A stretch of DNA of 64,000 nucleotides from Amphibalanus amphitrite. Taxonomy: Eukaryota; Arthropoda; Thecostraca; Balanomorpha; Balanidae. Under the pieces are notes generated by a model that had not been told where the DNA came from, did not search any database, and saw nothing but the letters and a program-made list of their open reading frames with translations. Numbering within the stretch: the first letter of the stretch is position 1; every line of letters begins with the position of its first letter. The stretch covers positions 124,001 through 188,000 of the forward strand of contig NW_024882750.1 in the NCBI RefSeq assembly GCF_019059575.1, written 5' to 3'. Positions 55,370-64,000 of the stretch are shown one piece after another. A program made the translations under genes and the position numbers.

Positions 55370-57790
55370 CCCACGCCAGCTATTAATAGCTCCCATACCG
55401 GTCTTTGAGGGTCCTGCACTGACCTCTGAGGGCCCTTCAGTAGCGGTCAAGCGCCCACATTGACCGCTGATGACCCACGTTGACCTCTGAGGGCCCTCCA
55501 CTGGCCTTTGAGGGCCCCTAAACCGGTCTCAGGGGCCCAACCGGCGGCTGAGGGCCTCACACAGGCTCTGGTGGCCTCATTTGTCTCAAGACTAGCTTTT
55601 AATTGCCTCTGAGGGCCCGCACTGGATTCTGAAGACCCGATGTCGGCCACTAAGAGCCCGGATTGACCTCTGAGGGTCCCTCTTGGTCTTTGAGGGCCCT
55701 CCGCTGGTCTCTGGGGTCCAACGCCGGCCTATGCCGGTCTTTTAGGGCCCCACACTGACCTCTAAGGGACCCATGCTAGCCTGTAAGGACCCACATTAGC
55801 CTCTGAGGCCCCCCGCACTGGATTCTGAAGACCCAATGCCAGCCTCCAAGGGCCCGAATCGGCCTCTGAGAGCCCATATTGGCCTTTAAGGGCCCTCCGC
55901 TGGCCTCTGGGGTCCAACGCCAGCCCATGCCGGTCTTTTAGGGCCCCACACTGACCTCTGAGGGCCTTATGCTGACTTGTAAGGACACATGTTAGCCATA
56001 TTAGCCCCGGTACAGGGTACTTATTACCTTGACGGACATCAACTGGAGCGATGCGAGCAGATGCGCGATCTTGGTGTCGTCCTGGATGCAAAACTGACTT
56101 TTGCCGATCATGTTGATGTAGTGGTTGGCAAGGCGAACCGTATGCTCGGTCTGCTTATGCGCAGTGTCCAGATGTCCCCATGTGCCCGCCGCCCAGACTT
56201 CAATCATCACGCAATCTTGTCAGCGTACAGAGCCCACGTGCTGTCCGTGATGGAGTACGCTAGTGTCACCTGGTCCGGGGCCGCCGCAACTCATCTCAAA
56301 CGCTTGGAACGTGTTCAGCATAGGTTTCTGATGTGGTTAGGGCGTAAAACCCAGCCCCGCTGCCCTTCCATGGACTACATCACACTCCTGAACCATTTTA
56401 AAATCCAGTCTATCAAAGCTCGCCTGATTCAAACCGATATGAGGTTATTGCAGTCTGTCATGCATGACCGCCTGGACTGCCAGTATCTTGTCTCCGTGTT
56501 CTCGCTGGCTGTTCCCTTACGACGTACCCGTCACACTGGCATGTTCCATGTGCCGGGCGGGCGAGTGAAATCTATGCGTAACGGCTTCCTGTCGCGGTTA
56601 CCGGAAACATGCAACGCGCTTTTGAAAAAAGCGCCAGGGACTGATTTCTTTTACTCATCATCTTCTTTTAGATCTCAGGTTTTTAAGTTCGCAAACAGTG
56701 AGGGTTCCTAGTTCCTACTGATGTCCATGGTTGGGGCAGCGGTGCTATCTACATATGCTTAAACTACGCTGTCTAGTCATTCGTCTTTTACGTTCGTGCA
56801 TCTTTTAGGTGCCCCATGTATGCTATGTGACTGCAGCCGTAAGTGGGCCTGGAGCCTGTGGTTGTTTCGTGCGTAATAAACAAAATTAAACTATTGGCTC
56901 CGCACTGGATTTTGAAGACCCGATGCCGGCCTTTAAGGGCCCTCATTGGCCTCTGAGGGTCCATCTTGGCCTTTGAGGGCCCTCTGCTGGCCTCTGGGGT
57001 CCAACGTCGGCCCATGCCAGTCTTTTAGGGCCCCATTCTGACCTCTGAGGGCCCCATGCTGGGTTGAAGGGCGCACATTAGCCTCTGAGAGCCCCGCACT
57101 GGATTCTGGACACCCGATGCCGGCCTCTTAGGGCCCGCATCACCTTTGAGGGCCCATCTTTGGCCTTTGAGGCTGGCCTCTGGGGTCCAACGCCGACCCA
57201 TGTCGGTCTTTTAGGGCCCCACGCTAACCTCTGAGCTCCATGCTGGCCTGTAAGGACCCACGTTAGCATCCGTGTGCCTAAGTCGGTCTCTGATGGTCTC
57301 AAACTGCCCTTTGCAGGCCCTGTACTGGTCTCTGAGGGCCCTAAACTGGCCTCTAAGGGCCCAAACTGGCCTCTAAAGGTTCCACACCGGCCTCTGATGG
57401 TCCCATTTCTGTCTCTGGGACCCAAACTGACCCCTGGCCTTATGTGCCTCTGACGGCCCCGTACTGGCTTCTGAAGGATCGATGCCGGCTTCTGAGGATC
57501 CATACCGGTCTTTAAGGGCCTCACACCGACATCTGAGGCCCCACACTAGCCTCTGAGGTGCCCCGAACTAGCCTCTATATGCCCCGAACTGGCCTATGAG
57601 GTCTCTACACCGGCCACTGATGGCCCTATTATGTTCTATGGGAGCCCAAGACTTATCTTTGGGCGTCACGCACTTGCCTCTCAGGGCCCAAATCAGCCTC
57701 TGGGGCCCCATCTGGGACCTTTGAGGCCCTTCGCTGACCCTTGGGTCCAACGCCGGCCTCTAGGAAACTGACACTGTACTCTAAGGGCCA
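55370..57790. repeat. degenerate GGCCTCTGAGGGCCC minisatellite
   Basis: Units of roughly 26-30 bp (TGGCCTCTGAGGGCCC and variants). A longer-period phrase, GCACTGGATTCTGAAGACCC, recurs at about 55618, 55820, 56895 and 57095, showing higher-order structure. Split by the non-LTR relic at about 56005-56885. Confidence 0.85.
56001..56711 (+). pseudogene. non-LTR retrotransposon, C-terminal fragment
   Basis: The frame reads YYLDGHQLERCEQMRDLGVV, LTFADHVDVVVGKANRMLG, VMEYASVTWSG, LERVQHRFLMWLGRK and RTRHTGMFHVPGGRV, ending with TAG. LGVVLDAKLTFADHV and the YAS.TW region are standard in the RT thumb and C-terminal part of Jockey/CR1-type elements. The frame is intact over about 235 codons but lacks the catalytic box, so it is a 5'-truncated copy. 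AATAAA follows at about 56875, close to the relic's 3' end. Confidence 0.85.
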
Positions 57791-58529
57791 CATTGTAGCC
57801 TCTATGCGATAGGTATCGCCGAAGCGTTATCCATGGGCCTATAAGTGTAGGAACCATGGGTGCAGTGGGTGCAGTTGCACCAACAATAATTCTCCAGTGG
57901 GTGCAGACAATATATTATGCACCCACAATAATCTGGAATAAAAGCCCCGTTTCTCATCAACACTACTTTCGATGCAGCACGACAAATTCAGGATATTTTG
58001 CCCACTACTATCCATGTTTCGATGCATTTGCTACTGTGATGGTGTTCAAAACTTACATTTGTGCTCAAGTAAAAAATAAGAAACGGAACACATGTGATTG
58101 AACACAAACCGATGACCCACTGTCAAAAGTTTTAGCACGATATCTTCGAAAATGGCTAAGTTAGCCGGTTTTACTTTTTGCGGTAGTCAATTCACAGTTG
58201 CGTGAATTATTGACAATTGACATTACCAATGCTTCAAAATGAACTTACCTTTTCGACATGGTACAGCCTCCGCTCGGGTGCCGCTCCCTACCCCCCCCCC
58301 CCTGCTTCACCGGCCATGGCTGGATTTCTGCACACATGCACTACGCCCGTGGGCCCCTTTTAGCTAGCACCGGGGGCCTCCGGGTCAGTGCAGGGGCCCC
58401 TTTGCCAAGTTGCCCCCCCCCCCCCCAAACGCCAAGTCTGCGACCGCCCCTGTGCCCAAGCGCTCACAAAGTGAGTCTGAGCACCCATAAAGTCTCCCGA
58501 GCACCAACAATAAGTATTTTTGAAGAAAT

Positions 58530-58678
58530 TTTACACAATGTGTAAAATTGATGGCCGGGAGGGTATTGAAAGTTTAGTGACGATCGGCGCAGCGGTTCTG
58601 GAGATATATCGAGAAGTCTGGAGGGGGGGGGGGGCAAAATAGCCCCCCACCACCAGGGCGCGGGCTAAGAGACATGTT
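58530..58678. mobile_element. truncated end of a TTAA-type element
   Basis: GTGTAAAATTGATGG then GGAGATATATCGA parallels 63780-63850. A GGGGGGGCAAAATAGCCCCCC-type hairpin (58623-58645) and the terminus AGGGCGCGGG followed by CTAA complete it. The other end was not found. Confidence 0.55.
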
Positions 58679-58745
58679 GGGTCCCAAAGCGACCAAAAAT
58701 AGACAAAACTGACGACATGGTGCTTGCAGAGACTACCAGCGGCCC

Positions 58746-59730
58746 TTAACCCTATTCCTGGCGGGCTCCGCCGGGACAAGAAACTGGCGGGGGGCCGATT
58801 CGGCCCCCCCTTCAGATCTCAAAAACTACACATCGCAGCGACAAACGGTAAACGGCATCGGATACGCACGGTCAAGATCTACAATTTTTACAAAGGTCAT
58901 TTTCAGGTCAGGTCAAAGATGACGTCACAGGGGTCGAAAAAGTCAAAATGGCGGCGCTAGATATGGAGAGAGTTTTTCTCGAATAACTTTCGAATTAGTC
59001 AAGATAGGAACAAACTAAGGGCATCATCGTGATCCTCTTGTCAATCCGAATCGAATGATATAAATGTTGACCTCGAAAGGTCAAGGTCAAAGGTTGACCT
59101 CAGGTCACGTGACCTCGAGGTCATCATGTATATCATTCGATGCGTCTTGACGAGCTGAACACAATGAGACCATCCACGCGTCTGTATCTTGTTCCTGTAC
59201 GGAGTTATTGGCCAAAAACCTTTGGTGACCTTTGATGACGTCACATGACCTCACAGCTGCCCAACAGCAAAACAGACCTCAAGGTAGTGAAGGTTGATCG
59301 TATATGAAGTCATGTATGGTATATGGGGCCATTCCGACCCGTTTTAGTGGTAAAAAAGGGAGTTGATTTTTCCCCCATTGACTTATAATGGGGAGGTCGC
59401 GAAACTGACCTAACCTTAGGTCACCGATATCAAAATTCCGAGATATACAAATTGCACATACTGGTACCCTAACTAAAGCCTGAAGAGAAGAAATTGATCG
59501 GTCAAAAACTCTAGCTCTGGCGTGATTGCAAACTTTTCTGAGGTAGGGTCACCAAACCGCCTCTGGTGACCTGACCTGAGGTCAGATCAACTCAAAATTT
59601 TCAGACATGTTGCGTAGAAGCCTTTTAGGAAAAGTCAGAAAATTTGAGCTTCCTAGCTCAACGCGTTTGGGAGAAATAACCAAAAAACCTCAGGGGGGGC
59701 TCCTGAGGCCCCCGCCAGGAATAGGGTTAA
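58746..59730. mobile_element. TTAA element, CCCTATTCCTGGCGGG subfamily
   Basis: TTAA at 58746-58749 and 59727-59730. Perfect 16-bp inverted ends CCCTATTCCTGGCGGG. Hairpins GGGGGGCCGATTCGGCCCCCC (58790-58810) and GGGGGCTCCTGAGGCCCCC (about 59694-59712). AGGTCA-rich interior with CAGGTCACGTGACCTCGAGG near 59100-59120. Non-coding. Confidence 0.9.
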
Positions 59731-60454
59731 AAACCTGTAAGGGCCAATAATATCGACAGGGGCCCTCCGAGACCGGCAGAGACTAAGAAGATGGCATGAG
59801 GCGCCCACGATGGGCTGTGGGCATTAGGCAAGCCCTGGCTCTCAAAGCCTAAATGAAACTATCAGAGACCAGTGTGAGACCCTTGGCAGCAGACATGGGC
59901 CCTCAGAAACCGATGTGACCCCGATATGGTATAAACCTTAACCCGCGCCCCGTAGGGCTATCGGCGGACCCTACCACCCGTAGAGATCTCGGAACTTTAC
60001 CGGCCGATTTTCCAAATTCAAACGGCGTTCGATAGCCCTCCGGGGAACTACCTTGTGACCAAATTTCATTGACCTAGGTCAAACCAATGACGTCACAGGT
60101 CAGGTCAAAGGTCGGATTTTCACCGTTCACAGGCATTTCAAGAAATGTGTTGTGAAATCGAGTAAATTGGTAATCAATTGAGAACCATCGATGGTACATT
60201 GTTCGTCAAACACATACTTTGCTATCTGAGGTCACTGATACCAGGTCAGGTCACAGCGAGGTCAGGTCACCGGGGGTCACACTATGAAAGTGTCGTGTGA
60301 TACATGTTTTATGGTCTATTTTACATGACAAATGCGATTATGTGGGTTAGGCAGCCTTTGGGGCCAGCCTAGGTCACGTTTTGGTGAAGGTCAGGTCAAG
60401 GTCAGGTCAAATTAGGTCAAATTTCAAAGTTGATATTTTTGCATAAAATGGGTA

Positions 60455-63316
60455 GGGTAGGGTGGGGTAATTTGAACATGTGGGGCAATTTGAACATAGT
60501 GTGAATAACACAAAATTACGGAAAATCCATAAGTGGCATGACAATAAGACCAATGAGAGAAATTATCGTAACGAAAAGGGCTATCATATGAACGGGGTTT
60601 AAAGTTTCAGGGAATGAAGATGTTGACGCACAGTGTTAAAAATCAATTTCGCAAGGATAAACGCATAACAACACGTCATTGCAACTTCATTGCAGCGCAA
60701 AATCTTGCATTGCTAGCGCCTAATACGCAACGGCTTTTGTTGTACAATGACCTAATCAGTGCCTTCAATCCAAGAAATTTGCTTTTGAACCCTGTTTTTT
60801 AAAAATTGCAAAATAACTTTTAGCGTGGGGTAATTTAAACATAGTGTGAGAATTTCAAGGAAGACAGGGATAGCTCCGAAAAACAACGCTCCCAGTTTTT
60901 TTTTGCCAATATTTTTGACCCAAAGCAGTAGCAGATAAGTGATGCCAGTTTTAGAAAATTTACGTCTAATATCCGTCTAATGTCTGGCATTTTCGTTGAT
61001 TTTCCGTCCAAAAATGTTAAAGTCAACTATTTGTCCAAATATGTCCGAAAATTATGCAGCTATCAACACTCAAAACCGTCATTTATATTGCTTATCATGT
61101 AATTTTACCAGCCGAAAAGTGTTCATTATATTGAGAGCTTAACAAGCTTTCCATTCGCCAATCAATGCTACGCATGATTACTTGATGAAAATGCTTAAGT
61201 GTGGCAGGCCATCGTCCAACGTTGTCCAGACTTCTATACCTTTGTGCAATCAATTCTGAATTGGACATTATAAAGAATCGGAGCTCCGAATGTCCAGGGC
61301 CCAATCTTACCAATGCCGTGGATGCAGAGGCCGTGGATGCCAACCACGGCGGCTGATCCACGGCACTCCATTTACCCAATCTTACCAATGCCGTGCCACG
61401 GCATTTCTATTCACCGCATTTTGCCCACGGTACAATTCAGCGCCAGCAGAAAACACGCAACGTGATTGGTCAATTCTTGTCACCTTCGCTATCGGAAATT
61501 GTGCGTATTGCTTGTGAACAAGTATAGCTCTCTATTTAAAGTTTTGTCGGGCGTTTATTTGTTTTAGAGCCATACATATGTGTGAAGGATAAGTTATTTG
61601 TGGAAAACGTGATAGCAAACTATGAAAAACTAAAGCCTGCCTAAAGAATTCTCCTGAAAAGCGGATTACTGGCCTAGTAAACTTCCGCGAGGACATTCTC
61701 GCGCTGAAAAAATCGAGTGGATTAGTTTCCAACTTCGTTTCGCTGCTCATCATTTCTATTTACTTGCTGTTAAGATATTGCAACAATTTTTAGATAAAAT
61801 TATTGAAGTAACGACCTAGTGATAGCTCCGCTGTTGTTTCCTAAGACATTGGAATAATGCAATTGAAATGCAGCTCGTAAAGTTCAAACTTGGGGTATAC
61901 ATGCACCCGGCCAGCTCAAGCTATAGCCTTATTTGCTGCTTTTTACGAGCACGATAACAAAAGGAATTACTCAAAATATTGAAGAAACCCGTCTACATCT
62001 CAAAACCATAAAATATCAAGAAAAAGGCTTTCAGTTCAGAAGTCAGCTTGAGACGCATCAGCATGAAGCAGCATGCTCCGTAGCTGCATGTGTCAGACAG
62101 AAAGTGGTAAAATATGCATTGTGAGTGCTGTGCTGATAATTGTTTGACAAGTTAACGGTCTTTAATTGTTTTAAATATTTATTTAGAAATTATGAAGGAT
62201 GTTTGTGAGAGGTCCGGACGGGGTGAACACTGAAATATCCATATTATAGCATATATAGATAGGTTTGGCATTGGTATGATTGGGCCCAGATGCTAAAATC
62301 GCCTCCACGATCTCGTATGGATTTGAAAAATAAGACCATATAATGAATAAACATGTTTATTTTTATGGATTTGAGTGTGATTTTATCCCTGGAAAATACA
62401 TGTTTTTGAAATAATCACTATGCGTATAATCGTCGCTCTAAGAAGTCAAGGGCATTATATGAAGAATTGTTTACTTAAAAAAAAAATAATAGTGTCAAAT
62501 ATTGCATAGTAACATCTTCCCAACGACCTATCCCTTTCACAACACCCGCCATTCACGGCACTAAAAGGTGGCGTGAATGGAACGGCCACCGACAGCGCAA
62601 TCAGCTGATTATTTGCGTTTGTTCTGCCGCTCTCGCGGCAGCTTGTGCCACTACCCATGTTAAAGCACTGCCAAAATGCCGTGGATAAACATCGACCGCA
62701 TGCCGTGAATGAGATGGCGTGAATAGCTATCCACGGCATTGGTAATATGCCGTTGCCGTGAATGGGCTCCATTCACGGCATTTCGCCTATTCACGGCATT
62801 GGTAAGATTGGGCCCAGGTTCCGATTGGCACCACTATAACAGATGAAGTAAGGTTTGGTAGAGTTTTTATCGAACGGAGATGATAGACGTTCTGTTTATT
62901 GAAGAGAGGCGAATTCTGTCAACTGACCGGTGTGCAGCGTGCAGATATTGATACTCTGCAACTCTTATTTTTGTTGTTGTGTTGATGTTTCAAATGATGG
63001 TATCTTTAGAATTGCTCTGCCTATTTGTTTATGGGTCAAACAACATCGGTGCTGGCGAGACTATCTTTTTTTATGGCAGGTAAAGACAGTATGTTCAAAT
63101 TACCCCACGGTGGGGCAATTTGAACACACCGTGACTTGGTGGAGAAGTGATGCTATGCTATTCAAGGTATGCTCGGCTCGTCCAAAAATGAGGCTTGCAT
63201 GGTGAAAGCAAGTGACACATGCGCTACTGAAACAGTTTTTCTTCATCCAGGGTTGAGCTGGAATTTGGTACAACGGAGAAGACGTAAAAATATGTTCAAA
63301 TTACCCCACACTACCC
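60455..63316. mobile_element. TA-flanked TIR element, GGGGTAATTTGAACAT ends
   Basis: TA at 60453-60454 and 63317-63318. Left end GGGTAGGGTGGGGTAATTTG, right end reversed GGGTAGTGTGGGGTAATTTG, both continuing AACAT. The GGGG(T/C)AATTTGAACA phrase repeats inside near each end (60479-60498, 60826-60842, and reversed near 63080-63130). No transposase recognised. Confidence 0.78.
61298..62814. mobile_element. TIR element GGCCCAATCTTACCAATGCC, CAG duplication
   Basis: Ends GGCCCAATCTTACCAATGCC on both sides, continuing GTG. CAG flanks at 61295-61297 and 62815-62817 suggest a 3-bp duplication. The 100 bp inside each end is studded with CCGTGGAT/CCGTGAAT and CACGGCAT motifs in both orientations. A 3-bp duplication fits PIF/Harbinger or similar superfamilies. 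No transposase recognised; the 1.5 kb interior is AT-rich. Confidence 0.7.
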
Positions 63317-63974
63317 TATCGATTCGATGCAGCTCGTCACGGGGAGTCTAATGGTGGTCTTTGTTTTGCTCTACGAGGTCTAGAATTGCTCAAGATTTAG
63401 TTTGAAAATTTGACGTCATCATTTTTCAACAGTTTTTTTTTTTCGCTATAACTTGGCCAAAAAACGAGGTATTGATCTGAAATTTGGTATGTAGATAGAC
63501 GACGGTAGGTGCTATCACATATATTCCGATTTTATCGAAACTCAAAAAACGTTTTGAAAAAAAAAATTGGGGGTAAAAACTAAAAAATATCAAAAATTCG
63601 AGATAGCAGTTTTGTAGCCCTGTCAATCGTGAACCTTTTACGTCTTGATCATTTTTCTGTATCTTCAAAGCTGTAGGCCTGACAGGTCTTCTCGCGAAGG
63701 CCTTTTTTCGGTCGAAAATGATAGAACATGACATTTGTGGCCAACCTATCATAGCCTGTGGAAAATTTTTGGTCACAATGTGTAAAATTGGTGCTCGGAG
63801 GGTTCCTGAAAGTTTGGTGGCGATATCTCCAGCCGTTTAGGAGATATCGACGGAGAAAGACAGGGGGCGTTTCGCCCCCCCCCCCCCGGGGCGCGGGTTA
63901 ATGGGCCCACTGCGACGAGATAAAGGCCCTCAAATCCCGAAATTTCGACATGGGGACTAGCAGCGACTGGCAGG

Positions 63975-64000
63975 CACTGGCGGATCCAGGGTTTCAGCGC
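63975..64000. mobile_element. start of a GGCGGATCCAGG hAT-type element at window edge
   Basis: CACTGGCGGATCCAGGG is identical over 16 bases to the reversed right end of the MITE at 3466-3716 (CACTGGCGGATCCAGG) and lies at the last 26 bases of the window, so the element continues outside. Confidence 0.6.

Larger units (their letters stand above)
55214..58452. mobile_element. hAT-type element carrying a minisatellite
   Basis: Left end CAGTGGCGGTTGCAG, right end reversed CAGGGGCGGTCGCAG. Perfect 8-bp duplication TGCCCAAG at 55206-55213 and 58453-58460. It is 3239 bp long, with C/G runs just inside both ends. The interior is mostly degenerate GGGCCCTC-type repeats interrupted by a non-LTR relic. 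No transposase, so non-autonomous. Confidence 0.9.
59938..63901. mobile_element. TTAA element, CCCGCGCCCCG subfamily, with nested insertions
   Basis: TTAA at 59938-59941 and 63898-63901. Ends CCCGCGCCCCG on both sides (11 bp). A GGGGGCGTTTCGCCCCC hairpin lies inside the right end (63864-63880); the left one is less regular. AGGTCA motifs at 60075-60110 and 60240-60420. The middle is a TA-flanked element (60455-63316). The original element would be about 1.1 kb, the family's usual size. Confidence 0.65.

Overview
This looks like animal nuclear DNA, most likely from an arthropod and possibly a crustacean. Coding is sparse and GC-rich, splice signals are visible, one gene encodes a chitin-binding peritrophin-type domain, and most of the window is nested transposable elements of metazoan families. 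There are no operons, bacterial-type promoters, CRISPR arrays, rRNA genes or recognisable tRNA genes. The species assignment is inference.

Only two host genes can be supported, both on the minus strand. A six-helix membrane protein resembling the DRAM/Frag1/Sfk1 family lies at 713-1519. A secreted protein ending in a Pro/Thr-rich linker and a six-cysteine CBM14 (peritrophin-A) domain lies at 48850-49729, with a possible upstream exon at 54483-54606. A CpG-rich stretch at 41450-42107 might be a promoter with a first exon, but this is weak.

The rest is layered mobile DNA. Region 2.4-12.9 kb is a truncated Ty3/gypsy element whose gag-pol frame is split by a 6.7 kb hAT-type insertion with an 8-bp target duplication. 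That insertion carries two smaller hAT-type MITEs, a degenerate minisatellite and a 1.55 kb foldback element. Region 13-24 kb holds truncated TTAA elements, degenerate minisatellites, a TA-flanked element, an element with GCGA-studded ends, and a longer TTAA element. Region 26-41.5 kb holds related 1.2 kb TTAA elements, two internally deleted LTR elements (28216-29472 and 33370-35166), a palindromic element with a dead mariner inside, and a broken non-LTR retrotransposon. Region 45.7-53.2 kb has two TTAA elements sharing one TTAA, a hAT MITE beside them, and a composite TIR element that received both a TTAA element and a Tc1-like element. Region 55.2-63.9 kb has a 3.2 kb hAT-type element, a 985-bp TTAA element and a three-level nest.

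The most distinctive system is the TTAA-flanked, piggyBac-like family (about 14 copies, several subfamilies). Each copy has a terminal inverted repeat starting CCC or nearly so, immediately followed by a G-run/C-run hairpin. Most interiors are crowded with AGGTCA, the nuclear-receptor half-site. Related sequences without the insertion, present in this same window, directly support 4-bp target duplication. No transposase for this family was seen here.
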